A stretch of DNA of 64,000 nt, taken from positions 2,414,777-2,478,776 of the forward strand of contig NZ_JANIOF010000001.1 of NCBI RefSeq assembly GCF_024733555.1, read 5' to 3'. The translations under genes and the position numbers were made by a program. The notes beneath the pieces were generated by a model. That model saw only the letters and a program-made list of their open reading frames with translations, ran no database searches and was not told the DNA's origin. This document shows positions 17,408 to 26,332 of the stretch, piece by piece (within the stretch, counting starts at the first letter, position 1; the number at the start of each line of letters is the position of its first letter). The DNA comes from Paenibacillus sp. SC116 (lineage in GTDB: Bacteria > Bacillota > Bacilli > Paenibacillales > Paenibacillaceae).

Positions 17408-18067
17408 CTAAGACCACTCCGCTTCTCTTATTCGCTCCAATCTATTAAGCATTGTCCTAGACTGTATGTTATGCCACCATGCATATGCTTCTCTTGCTTC
17501 CCTACCATTACGAAACGAAGATGAAGAAGTAAAGGGCCCCCTCTCAGCAAAACACTGTACATATTCGGCTACTTGATCCTTCATCCTATAGTGAAGGCGA
17601 TGCCAACCGTCCAGCACTTGCTCCAATGCTGCACATCGTTCACCATGCTCCGTCCCTATGACAAGTGGGAGCGGACGATGCAGCAATACAGGAGGCACAT
17701 ATACAACAGTTCCTGTGAAACGTTTAGATTGATTCAGTTTTTGCCGCATCATTGATGTCGTCCCAGGCTGTACTTCAGCCGCAATGACAATGAGCGCATG
17801 TTCTGCTACTATAGGCTGCAACCATTCCACGAGCGAATGTGGATCAAGTGAAGTAGACGCGCTCTTATTGACGAAAAAGAGTACATCTGACCGCTTCACT
17901 GCATACGAGTCATTGATCGTACACAGCAGCCGATCACCCAACTCCTGCCGCCATCGTTCGGCACATGCTGCGCTGTTCGCTACGAGCCACACATCATGCT
18001 TCAAGCCAGCGAGTCTAATTGCCAGCGACAAGCCTTGGAGATCCCCTCCTAGTACAGCGCATCTCAT
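17408..18067 (-). CDS. Degenerate UDP-glucose dehydrogenase-like protein
   Basis: 219 residues that follow the N-terminal NAD domain of UDP-glucose dehydrogenases in order: AVLGGDLQGLSLAIRLAGLKHDV in place of AVIGTGYVG, a VLFFVNKS stretch where Ugd has IFIAVGTP, AAEVQPGTT where Ugd has TKSTVPVGT, and VIGTEHGERCAALEQVL where Ugd has VIGADRPEAAAII. The nucleotide-binding GxGxxG is changed (GGDLQG) and the central and C-terminal domains with the catalytic Cys are absent. It ends in a unique basic tail. Good ribosome site AGGAGG seven bases before ATG 18067. Intact and translationally coupled to the LCP gene, so it is probably a kept, repurposed paralogue rather than decay. The alignment was done by eye; the function is unknown. 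Confidence 0.72.
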   Translation of the reverse strand: MRCAVLGGDLQGLSLAIRLAGLKHDVWLVANSAACAERWRQELGDRLLCTINDSYAVKRSDVLFFVNKSASTSLDPHSLVEWLQPIVAEHALIVIAAEVQPGTTSMMRQKLNQSKRFTGTVVYVPPVLLHRPLPLVIGTEHGERCAALEQVLDGWHRLHYRMKDQVAEYVQCFAERGPFTSSSSFRNGREAREAYAWWHNIQSRTMLNRLERIREAEWS

Positions 18068-18094
18068 CACCTATCCTCCTACGATTGATAGTTG

Positions 18095-18973
18095 TTAGTT
18101 GCGTACTTCCAACGCTTTAACACAATCCGCCAACGCCTCACGCCATGGCCGTAGAGGAGACAAGCCATGAAGTTTGAGCGCTCTTCCTTCTAATACCGAG
18201 TAGGCTGGACGTCTTGCTGGTCGAGGAAACTGTGAGGTTGGCACCGATCTTACTTTGACCTGCAACTCTGCTTCCTCCATGATTGCGCAAGCGAATTGAT
18301 GCCAAGAACAGCTGCCCGAATTCGAAACATGATACGTTCCGTACCAATCTGTGTTGATCAACTGAATGATGCATTCAGCTAGGTCCTTCGTATAAGTAGG
18401 ACTGCCTATCTGATCGTGAACAACTTTTAATTCATGATTGGTTTTGCCCTGTTCCAGCATCGCCTTTACAAAGTTGGAGCCATACCTGCCAAAAATCCAT
18501 GAAGTACGCACGATAAACGCACGATGGTTCAATTGGCATACGATTTTTTCAGCTTCCCGCTTGGATGAACCGTATACATTTATCGGTCTTGGCGCAGCAA
18601 ATTCATCATACGGTTTCGTACTTCGCCCATCGAACACATAATCCGTACTGAGCATAAGGATCTTCGATCCTATCGATTCGGCAGCAGCAGCTACATTGCG
18701 TGAACCATACACATTGACCCGGTATGCTTCATCACTCTCATATTCTGCTTGATCCACCTTCGTATAGGCTGCCGCATGTATAATACCCCTTGGCTTTATC
18801 CGACCAATTACTTCATGAACCTGTTCACTATCGGTAATATCCAAATTTGTACGAGTACACCCTACCGCTGGCACATTATACTTGCTTAGCAACTCCATGA
18901 TGTCTGTCCCGAGCTGCCCTGACGCGCCTGTAACCAATAACGGTCTGTTATTCTGCATTTCTATTCCACCCAT
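18095..18973 (-). CDS. rmlD: dTDP-4-dehydrorhamnose reductase-like (RmlD)
   Basis: Reduces dTDP-4-keto-rhamnose to dTDP-L-rhamnose. Short-chain dehydrogenase with LVTGASGQLGTDI, STDYVFDG, a Tyr-x3-Lys in YGSSKREAE, and the RmlD-specific C-terminal RPARRPAYSVLE. rmlA, rmlB and rmlC are not in this window, so either they lie elsewhere or the enzyme works on another dNDP-keto sugar. Possible starts are 19006, 18973 (GGTGGTGAATGT before it) and 18958; the choice is uncertain. Confidence 0.9.
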   Translation of the reverse strand: MGGIEMQNNRPLLVTGASGQLGTDIMELLSKYNVPAVGCTRTNLDITDSEQVHEVIGRIKPRGIIHAAAYTKVDQAEYESDEAYRVNVYGSRNVAAAAESIGSKILMLSTDYVFDGRSTKPYDEFAAPRPINVYGSSKREAEKIVCQLNHRAFIVRTSWIFGRYGSNFVKAMLEQGKTNHELKVVHDQIGSPTYTKDLAECIIQLINTDWYGTYHVSNSGSCSWHQFACAIMEEAELQVKVRSVPTSQFPRPARRPAYSVLEGRALKLHGLSPLRPWREALADCVKALEVRN

Positions 18974-19106
18974 ACATTCACCACCATTTCTCATCTGGAT
19001 GCACATTCAAGGCTTGTGAATCTATTGCTGTCAGAGCTGGCAGATTGAATAGTGAGTGCAGATTGCCATGAAGTGAGTAGAAACGAATCTATAACACAGC
19101 CTTGAG

Positions 19107-19141
19107 TAACAGAAGAAGAGGCGGTGCTCATTCCGTCCGCC
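19107..19141 (-). terminator. Weak terminator-like hairpin between beta-helix and rmlD genes
   Basis: GGCGG (19120-19124) pairs with CCGCC (19137-19141), followed on the minus strand by a pyrimidine-rich TCTTCTTCT. It might attenuate the last three genes of the cluster. Confidence 0.35.
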
Positions 19142-19168
19142 CCTTCACGTCATTGTACGTTTTACTTA

Positions 19169-21022
19169 TTAGAATGGTGTCTGTACGATAATTGGTGTAT
19201 TTCCTACCGCTATTGTCTTTTCTCCGCTCAATGGAGTCATTTCCGATACGATCGTATTGTTAATCCACGACAATTGTTGATGCGCTCGATCCGCAACACC
19301 TAAACTTCTCAACAACAGTCCCGTGTACATCTTGGATGTCGTGCGATCTTCTACAACCACATTATTTCGTACGAAACTGTTGGAGAACAGTGGATTCTCA
19401 TATAAAGCAATACCTGAGCTATATCCTTCTTTACCACTGTATAAGGAGCCAGGGTTAATAATCGTATTTTCTTCAACTACGATATTGTTCTGCACCCCTT
19501 CAATGTTCCAGGTGATGCCGTTCGTATATGCATTGCGTATAATGTTGCCTTTAATAAGAAGGCCTTCTACTTTCGTACCACTACCTTGCAGGGATAAGTC
19601 GATTCCAGCAGCATGAGGAGCAAGTGTCATATAACCGCCGCCAGGATGTTTGAAGTCGATGAAGTTATCTGTAATGGCTATATCAATCCATGCGTCTACA
19701 CTAGGATGGTAGAATTGAATCCCTGTTGATTCTGCATTTGTAGACATGAAACCGCCGCCGCGAGCATTAACAATAATGCTGTTGTTCGTTATCGTCAGCT
19801 GCTTAACATCGCCTCTAGACGCCCATAGGCTCATACCGAATACAGCATCTTCGATACGGTTGTTTGCGATGAGGTTATTTTCGTTCTTGTAGTCTCTGTT
19901 GGATGTGGATGCATAAATGATGCCCGTACGATATTTCTTGGTTACGTTGTAACTTACTACTTTGCCGTATCCATGTACTTCAATCGCAGTATTGCTGCCC
20001 GGGCCTCCAGCTTCAAAGTAGTTTCTTGTAATTTTGGCATTATTGCCGACGGAGTAAATCGTTGAGGTATCAAAGAAGAATGGAGATCCAACTCCCATAT
20101 TAAGAAATTGGCAGTCTTGCACAACAAGGTCGTTAACTACGTTACCCATAATACTTTGAATAGCCAAACTATTTCGAACCGTAACACCTTGGAACTGTGC
20201 TCCTGTACCTGTGTAGATGGTAAACACACGCATCGCATTATTCGTATCAGAAGGCTTTTCTGTGATTGGATTGTTCTGAGCATTGCTATCTACAGTCAGT
20301 TCTCTAACATATATATGATCGATCGGCTGCGTAAATTCAAACACCGTATTATACTTGCCCATATTATTTCTAACTTTCAACGTTCCACGGCCTTCAAGAG
20401 AGACATGCCCTGGCATACTAATAATCGTATTAAGAGGTACGGTCATTGTACCAAGCACATAATTTCGATTTTGTGTAAAATGAACCGCTGCTCCCTTCTT
20501 CAAGGTACTTGCAAAGTTCACTGCCTCTTGAATGAAAGGTCGATCATCTTGGATTGCATTTCCCAAAGCGCCGAACCACTCCGGATATACTTTCTTAATC
20601 GTTCCTGTAGCGACAACGCTTCCATCTCCAGTAAAGAGCGTATATAGCCCGCCTTGCAGTCCGCCTTCCAACTTCAACGTCTTGCCTGAGGCAACTTTAA
20701 TATTCGCATTTTGCCCGAATACTAGGGTAAGCTCTTTACGAAATACGAGATCATCATTCAGTACATAAGTTCCTGTTGGAAAATAGATTTTGCCCGACAA
20801 CATTTCACTTGCTTTGCGTAAAGCGACAGTGTCATCTGTCGTGCCATTTCCTACAGCTCCAAGTGACTTAATATTCGTACCTTGCGGCGCAGGGGTCTCT
20901 AATGCTGCGGCTGTATTCTCCGAAGAAGGATTCCACTGCAATCCAGCGATAACAAAAATAACACCAAAAACAAGCAGCCATTTCTTACAACGTTTTAAAC
21001 ACATATTCGTTTTATGCCCCAT
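19169..21022 (-). CDS. Exported right-handed beta-helix (pectate-lyase-fold) protein
   Basis: About 617 residues. An N-terminal basic segment and a hydrophobic stretch (WLLVFGVIFVIAGL) form a signal peptide or anchor. Then NIKSLGAVGNGTTDDTVALRKA, the usual opening of the pectate lyase 3 superfamily, and a second copy of the motif at YPEWFGALGNAIQDDRPFIQEA, followed by many beta-helix coils with N-rich ladders (ENNLIANNRIEDA, ITNNSIIVNARGG, VVEENTIINPG). The fold fits polysaccharide lyases, epimerases and phage tailspike depolymerases. Within an operon predicted to make uronic-acid sugars it could trim or epimerise the polymer during export; the catalytic residues cannot be identified by eye. 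ATG 21022 follows AGGTGGAAAGG. Confidence 0.85.
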   Translation of the reverse strand: MGHKTNMCLKRCKKWLLVFGVIFVIAGLQWNPSSENTAAALETPAPQGTNIKSLGAVGNGTTDDTVALRKASEMLSGKIYFPTGTYVLNDDLVFRKELTLVFGQNANIKVASGKTLKLEGGLQGGLYTLFTGDGSVVATGTIKKVYPEWFGALGNAIQDDRPFIQEAVNFASTLKKGAAVHFTQNRNYVLGTMTVPLNTIISMPGHVSLEGRGTLKVRNNMGKYNTVFEFTQPIDHIYVRELTVDSNAQNNPITEKPSDTNNAMRVFTIYTGTGAQFQGVTVRNSLAIQSIMGNVVNDLVVQDCQFLNMGVGSPFFFDTSTIYSVGNNAKITRNYFEAGGPGSNTAIEVHGYGKVVSYNVTKKYRTGIIYASTSNRDYKNENNLIANNRIEDAVFGMSLWASRGDVKQLTITNNSIIVNARGGGFMSTNAESTGIQFYHPSVDAWIDIAITDNFIDFKHPGGGYMTLAPHAAGIDLSLQGSGTKVEGLLIKGNIIRNAYTNGITWNIEGVQNNIVVEENTIINPGSLYSGKEGYSSGIALYENPLFSNSFVRNNVVVEDRTTSKMYTGLLLRSLGVADRAHQQLSWINNTIVSEMTPLSGEKTIAVGNTPIIVQTPF

Positions 21023-21167
21023 CCTTTCCACCTCTTAATGACAGCATAGCCTTATACCATTCATATCCTCTTGGTATCAGCTTCATGCATCATATGCCGA
21101 ATCCCCTTTGTCCGTATGGTCAAGCACCCCTCTGCACTTGTCCTTCTTAAGGGACGGCAGGCTCCGC

Positions 21168-22289
21168 TTATCCAGACGAGACCTCAAAACAGCTTGATTC
21201 CGTTGAAGTATTAAAGAGCAATGGGTTGCGATACATTGGAAAATAGGCGGATTCCGTTCCAGCTATGCCATGCTGCTTATTCAATATTAGCGCGGCAGCG
21301 TCATACAGTGATTGATGCCGAATGCGTCGACCGACATAGAAATCAGCCCATTCACGTTCGTTGAAACTACGCTTGAATCGAAATAAGTTGTCGTTCCCGG
21401 TTACCCCTCCTCCTAAATGAAGTTTCTTGAATCCTTGTGACTTCGCCCATAAAGCTGCTTCATAGATGAGCAAGTTAATCGGAGCAGCCTTTAAATATGC
21501 TTGATCAGAGCCCATAAGATGATAATGCGCATAATCACCTTCATGCATAAAGAGACAGGAAGCAATGACCTTGTCATCTGCATGAACTTCCATTAGCTTC
21601 ACGTATCCCTCTAAATAAGACGTTGTATTTTGGAAAAAGTTTCTATCAAAGTAATAGTACGTACTTGCCTGCTTTTTCAACATGGTCGCATCGTACAGAC
21701 GAATAAGATTATCCAGCCTTGTCGGCTCCTTAATAGTGACGTAAAATCCTTCTCTTTGAGCGCGCCTAATACGATTGCGATTATCCCGTGAGAACGTTGT
21801 TAGCATATCCTCTTCAGAAAGCGTAAGATCAACAAAGACCGTGTTGCGCACGAACTCTGGATTCACATCATTGTAATCTCGCCAATTGTTCAATAGTGGA
21901 TGGAAGCGTACGAATTCGGAGACAATACGATGCTCGTGGCAGTATGCATCAAATTGGTACTCAAAATTGCGGAACAACCTTGTTCTCCTGTCGGCATCAG
22001 CTACGTTCGATATCGGTCCTCCATACCCATACGGAGTAGTAATATCATAGATGGGCTTGGTCACATTTAGCTCACGCAGTCCTGGGAGATGGCTGGCATC
22101 GCGCAATAGATATGGGTAACAGACAAACTCATCCCCCTCTTCATAGACAAACAACTGAGCCTTGCCTTCCCCATTATCTTCATAAACCCGACAGTACTCC
22201 GCAGAAAAGTATACGTCTGTATCAAGCGCAGCTCGGGTATATGTATTCCATTTCTCACGATTCTCCATATCAAGCAGGACAACATTCAT
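21168..22289 (-). CDS. FemAB/BioF2-like GNAT transferase
   Basis: About 373 residues. The C-terminal half contains a GNAT-like domain of the type found in FemAB-like transferases: FSRDNRNRIRRAQREGFYV, YDATMLKKQASTYYYF and HYHLMGSDQAYLKAAPINLLIYEAALWAKSQGFKKLHLGGG. These enzymes transfer amino-acyl or acyl groups to cell-wall or polysaccharide acceptors. The GGAGGAATGG site before ATG 22289 fixes the start; longer readings upstream run through the end of the formyltransferase gene. Probably modifies an amino sugar of the exopolysaccharide; this is inferred from context. Confidence 0.85.
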   Translation of the reverse strand: MNVVLLDMENREKWNTYTRAALDTDVYFSAEYCRVYEDNGEGKAQLFVYEEGDEFVCYPYLLRDASHLPGLRELNVTKPIYDITTPYGYGGPISNVADADRRTRLFRNFEYQFDAYCHEHRIVSEFVRFHPLLNNWRDYNDVNPEFVRNTVFVDLTLSEEDMLTTFSRDNRNRIRRAQREGFYVTIKEPTRLDNLIRLYDATMLKKQASTYYYFDRNFFQNTTSYLEGYVKLMEVHADDKVIASCLFMHEGDYAHYHLMGSDQAYLKAAPINLLIYEAALWAKSQGFKKLHLGGGVTGNDNLFRFKRSFNEREWADFYVGRRIRHQSLYDAAALILNKQHGIAGTESAYFPMYRNPLLFNTSTESSCFEVSSG

Positions 22290-22311
22290 GAATACTCCAT
22301 TCCTCCGTACA

Positions 22312-23073
22312 TCATGTATTATCACTAGCAATCGAAACATAGACTTTACCGTTTGCCGTTTGCATGTATGCAGGTTCATGACCAGGAAACTGAAAGGCAC
22401 GCGCCGTATTCCAAATTTGCTGCGCAGTAGCTTGCTCCGGAATCTGCTTCCAAGCTCTAACCTCTTGCACTCGATACGTTTTGGGCTCAACATGCAATTC
22501 CTGCGCTAATTGCAGTTGGTCAACTCCCTTTACATGCCCTTCCAAAATGCGAGGCAGCCACTCTTTTAACAGCTCTAATCCATATTGATTGCTCGCTTGA
22601 AACAATTCATATACCGTGTCCGAAGGCTGAATATGGAAACGACTCACCGCGATAAGCAAGCCCTCGTCTACTTTTTCATTCATCCAGTGGATGCTCGTTC
22701 CGTATTCCTCTCGCCCTTCTATAATGGCAGCGGCATCACACATGGACCCGCGCATTTCAGGCAGAGGCGCTCCGTGAAGATTAACGACACCTAGCTTAAA
22801 GCGTTCTAAATGACGTGCACGCAGCAATTCGTGATAGCGGACACTAACACCTAGATCAGCTTCCAACTCGCATACCTGCTCAAGATTCAGTACAGGAACC
22901 CCTAATAGCGTTGCTTCATCGTACATATTCTCATCCTTTTGAACGAGACGCCATTTAGATAAGGGCTCTGTCGAGCACACAACCCCCAGCACTTCTACCT
23001 CTGGCTGACGCAGCAGCCATCTCAAGCAGTCGACTGCTACGCCCATACTTCCGAATACAATGACTCGCTTCAT
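22312..23073 (-). CDS. Sugar N-formyltransferase-like protein
   Basis: 253 residues with the methionyl-tRNA-formyltransferase-type N-terminal fold. The N-x-H of the active site is NLH (N98, H100) in VVNLHGAPLPEMRG and the catalytic Asp is D136 in NEKVDEGLLIA, so the N/H/D set of 10-formyl-THF-dependent enzymes is present. A long C-terminal segment with HVEPKTYRVQEVRAW resembles sugar N-formyltransferases rather than Fmt, which lacks such context. It lies beside a DegT aminotransferase and a PglC-like transferase, which would supply an amino sugar. Expected reaction: N-formylation of a dNDP-amino-deoxy sugar. Confidence 0.82.
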   Translation of the reverse strand: MKRVIVFGSMGVAVDCLRWLLRQPEVEVLGVVCSTEPLSKWRLVQKDENMYDEATLLGVPVLNLEQVCELEADLGVSVRYHELLRARHLERFKLGVVNLHGAPLPEMRGSMCDAAAIIEGREEYGTSIHWMNEKVDEGLLIAVSRFHIQPSDTVYELFQASNQYGLELLKEWLPRILEGHVKGVDQLQLAQELHVEPKTYRVQEVRAWKQIPEQATAQQIWNTARAFQFPGHEPAYMQTANGKVYVSIASDNT

Positions 23074-23109
23074 TTTATCTCTACTCTCCTTGCAGAGGTG
23101 GTTGGTAGT

Positions 23110-23727
23110 TTACATCGTTTTTGACTTCAAACTGACACGCCGTTCTCGATCTAGTTCTGCAACGAACATAGTTGGGCACACTGCATTGTTCTTGCCTATG
23201 ACAACTTGATTAACTGTCTTGAGCAAAATAACAATGTCCAACCACATACTTTGTCGCTCTACATAGTCGCGATCACATTGAAATCTCGCTTGCCACGACA
23301 ACATGTTGCGACCCGAAATTTGTGCTAGCCCTGTAATGCCAGGTCGTACGGTAAACCGAACCCGCTCCGCTTCGTAATAGTAAGGGTTGTATTTGCTAGG
23401 AAGTGGACGTGGTCCTACCAGACTCATATCGCCCTTTAACACATTGAACAGCTGCGGAAGCTCATCCAAGCTGCTCATGCGAAGTATATTGCCTGCTTTT
23501 GTCAAGCGCTGCTCATCAGGCAGCGGCTCCCCATTTGGCAGGACTTCATCACTCATGGTACGGAACTTATATAATTTAAATGACCTCATGTGCAAGCCCG
23601 TACGTTCCTGATTGAACATAACGGGCTTGCCAATAGTCATCCGTACATATATCGCGATTAAAAGCAGTAATGGGCTCAGGAAGACGATTAAAATTAAAGA
23701 TAATACAACATCAAACAAACGTTTCAT
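23110..23727 (-). CDS. Phosphoglycosyltransferase (PglC/WcaJ-type), first copy
   Basis: Monotopic membrane enzyme that moves a sugar-1-phosphate from UDP-sugar to undecaprenyl phosphate, starting a repeat unit. The N-terminal re-entrant helix (RLFDVVLSLILIVFLSPLLL) is followed by KLYKFRTM, the Asp-Glu dyad in SSLDELPQLFNVLKGDMSLVGPRP and the VRPGITGLAQISGRN motif. ATG 23727 has AAAGGAG seven bases upstream. It is beside the DegT aminotransferase and formyltransferase, so its donor could be the formylated amino sugar. Confidence 0.92.
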   Translation of the reverse strand: MKRLFDVVLSLILIVFLSPLLLLIAIYVRMTIGKPVMFNQERTGLHMRSFKLYKFRTMSDEVLPNGEPLPDEQRLTKAGNILRMSSLDELPQLFNVLKGDMSLVGPRPLPSKYNPYYYEAERVRFTVRPGITGLAQISGRNMLSWQARFQCDRDYVERQSMWLDIVILLKTVNQVVIGKNNAVCPTMFVAELDRERRVSLKSKTM

Positions 23728-23804
23728 AATAATCTCCTTTAATATCAAAAGAGTTGTTCACAGCGACTACATGTATCATCCATTTATACAGGCTTGATCA
23801 TCAT

Positions 23805-24971
23805 TCAAGATAAGGAATAGATGGGTCGAAGAGCGGATTGCACACCTTCAATGACTCTGTTCTGATCATCAACTGCCAAGCTTGAGCCTGATGGCAAACA
23901 GATTCCTCTCTCGAACAGCATGTCGCTAACACTCTCATTTTCTTCATGCCGGTAATAACGACAGCCTTCGTACAGCGGCTGTACATGCATCGGTTTCCAT
24001 ACTCGACGAGATTCAATGTTCATGACTTCCAGCTCCTGCACCACATCAAGCGGTGTAGCCTCAATAAGATGAGGGTCCAGCGTAAAGGTCGTAAGCCAAC
24101 GCGTCGAACTTCCCCATAATGGATCTGGCATAAATGAAATGCCTGGTCTGTCTCCGAGCGCCTGTTGGTATCTTTCAAACACAGCTTTACGCAGTGCAAT
24201 CCGCTCGTCGATCACATTCAATTGGCTGCATCCAATAGCAGCAAGAATGTTGCTCAGCCGATAATTATAGCCGACTTGATTATGCTCATAATGATAGGCA
24301 GGCAGCTTGGCTTGAGCTGCCAAATAACGTGCATAGTCCAACTTGTCGGTATGATTGGATACAAGTGCTCCACCTGCTGATGTCGTAATCAGCTTATTTC
24401 CGTTGAAAGAGTATATCCCGTAATCCCCAATCGTTCCCGCCATTCGTCCCTTGTATGTCGCTCCGAGTGCTTCTGCTGCGTCCTCAATCACACATATGCC
24501 GTACTGCTGGCATATTTTCATAATGGCATCCATATCTGCGCATTGGCCGTATAAATGCACAACGATGACTGCTTTGGGCAGCTGACCAACCATGCTAGCC
24601 TCATACAGAGCCCTTTCTAATGCGCGTGGAGACATATTCCACGTCTCAGGCTCCGAGTCTATAAATACAGGCTCTGCACCTAAATAACGAATAGGATTCA
24701 CACTAGCAACGAACGTAAGCGAAGAACAAAACACGATATCCCCCTCTCTTACCCCAGCCAATTCGAGCGCAAGATGTATCGCTGCTGTGCCAGAGCATAG
24801 AGCTACCGTTCCTTCTATTCCTACTAATTCGCTTATCTGACGTTCAAACTGCTCAACCATGGGCCCTAAAGGCGCAATCCAGTTGCTGGCAAAAGCCTCT
24901 GCAATCTTCGCCAGCTCATCTCCGCTCATATGCGGGGGGGATAAGTATATACGGTCAGACATCTTCAACAT
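23805..24971 (-). CDS. DegT/DnrJ/EryC1 sugar aminotransferase
   Basis: PLP-dependent enzyme converting a keto sugar nucleotide into an amino sugar, using glutamate. The family motifs LCSGTAAIHLALELAG, CVIEDAAEALGATYKGRMAG and the PLP-lysine SFNGNKLITTSAGG are present, and YNYRLSNILAAIGCSQL is typical. About 388 residues. Start choice is between three in-frame codons; ATG 24971 is four to six bases from GAAGGTG. Likely partner of the CapD-like 4,6-dehydratase, in a pathway like that of bacillosamine. Confidence 0.93.
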   Translation of the reverse strand: MLKMSDRIYLSPPHMSGDELAKIAEAFASNWIAPLGPMVEQFERQISELVGIEGTVALCSGTAAIHLALELAGVREGDIVFCSSLTFVASVNPIRYLGAEPVFIDSEPETWNMSPRALERALYEASMVGQLPKAVIVVHLYGQCADMDAIMKICQQYGICVIEDAAEALGATYKGRMAGTIGDYGIYSFNGNKLITTSAGGALVSNHTDKLDYARYLAAQAKLPAYHYEHNQVGYNYRLSNILAAIGCSQLNVIDERIALRKAVFERYQQALGDRPGISFMPDPLWGSSTRWLTTFTLDPHLIEATPLDVVQELEVMNIESRRVWKPMHVQPLYEGCRYYRHEENESVSDMLFERGICLPSGSSLAVDDQNRVIEGVQSALRPIYSLS

Positions 24972-24987
24972 TTTCACCTTCTAATCA

Positions 24988-26331
24988 TTAAACTGGTACT
25001 CTCAATGATGTTTCCCGCTGCGGCACAAATGGTCTTCCCATTGAAATATATTCAAATCCTAGTTCGGCCATCTTTTCTGCCTTCCAACAATTTCGACCAT
25101 CAATAACTAAAGGTCTGGACATCGAACCATGCAGCGTCTCCCAATCGGCTTCAACGATCTGTTCCCATTCCGTCAAGATCAAACATGCATCGCAATACAT
25201 AACTGTATCCTGTACAGAAGGCATATATACGACTTGATCACCTAGTACATGACGAGCCTCATCGGCAGCAACAGGATCATAGGCACGAACGATAGCACCA
25301 GCTTCTAGAAGCTTTGGAATAATCGTCAATGAAGGTGCATCCCTAACATCATTCGTATTCGGCTTAAACGCTAGGCCTAGAACTGCAATTCGTTTGCCTG
25401 CAAGCGAACCAAGTGACTGCTGCAGCTTATCAATGACGATAAGACGCTGCTTTTCATTCGTATCAATAACGGCTTCAAGAATCGAGAACGGGCAGCCAGC
25501 TTCTTTCGTTAAATGACGAAGCGCGTACGTATCCTTAGGGAAGCAAGAACCTCCATAGCCGATTCCTGCCTGCAAAAATCGATGACCAATTCTACTGTCG
25601 AGCCCCATGCCTTGAGCCACTTCATCTACGTCAGCGCCAAGCTGATCACATAGATTAGCAATGGAATTGATATAAGAAATTTTCATAGCCAAGAAACAAT
25701 TAGAAGCATACTTAATCAGCTCCGCGCTCTCGATAGATGTCTTTAAAACAACAGTGCCGAACGGCTCGTGAAGCTCTGCAATAATAGCTGCAGCCTCAGG
25801 CCGATCGGCACCAATTACTGTCCGTTCCATATTCAAGCAATCATAAACGGCTGACCCTTCTCGTAAAAATTCAGGGTTGGATACGATGTCAAACGAATAT
25901 TGATTGTTCGATGCCTCTCCAATCCACTGAGCAATCAAACGTCCTGTTCCAACCGGAACCGTACTTTTGGTCACGATTACTTTGTAGCCATTGATCACTG
26001 TTCCAATCATACGTGCAGCTTGCTGAACGTAGTCCAGATTGGCTTCCCCCGTCTGCGACATAGGTGTCCCAACTGCAATAAAGATAACATCTGCTGCTTG
26101 AATAGCAGCGGCTATGTCCGTCGTAAAGCTTAATCTTCCTTGCTGCATACCTTCCGCTACCAATTTATCAAGTCCAGGTTCATAAATAGGAATTTCACAA
26201 CGTTTCAATCGTTCTATTTTAGTTGCATCCACATCGCAACAAATCACTCGATGCCCCACATGAGCGAAGCAAGTGCCTGATACGAGCCCGACATAACCCG
26301 TGCCAATTACCGCTATTGAATAGCTCTTCAT
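24988..26331 (-). CDS. ugd: UDP-glucose 6-dehydrogenase
   Basis: Oxidises UDP-glucose to UDP-glucuronate with two NAD+. It has GTGYVG at 10-15, IFIAVGTPMS, TKSTVPVGT, the SNPEFLREGSA motif and the catalytic Cys C263 in GYGGSCFPKD. 447 residues, full length. One base separates it from galU, so the two are coupled. Supplies the acid sugar for the exopolysaccharide, and its product is the substrate of the 4-epimerase at 30357. Confidence 0.97.
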   Translation of the reverse strand: MKSYSIAVIGTGYVGLVSGTCFAHVGHRVICCDVDATKIERLKRCEIPIYEPGLDKLVAEGMQQGRLSFTTDIAAAIQAADVIFIAVGTPMSQTGEANLDYVQQAARMIGTVINGYKVIVTKSTVPVGTGRLIAQWIGEASNNQYSFDIVSNPEFLREGSAVYDCLNMERTVIGADRPEAAAIIAELHEPFGTVVLKTSIESAELIKYASNCFLAMKISYINSIANLCDQLGADVDEVAQGMGLDSRIGHRFLQAGIGYGGSCFPKDTYALRHLTKEAGCPFSILEAVIDTNEKQRLIVIDKLQQSLGSLAGKRIAVLGLAFKPNTNDVRDAPSLTIIPKLLEAGAIVRAYDPVAADEARHVLGDQVVYMPSVQDTVMYCDACLILTEWEQIVEADWETLHGSMSRPLVIDGRNCWKAEKMAELGFEYISMGRPFVPQRETSLRVPV

Positions 26332-26332
26332 C

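Noticed and set aside
20108-20647. 179-codon frame antisense to the beta-helix gene
   Set aside because: Cys/His-rich composition of antisense to Asn/Thr-rich code; nothing recognisable.
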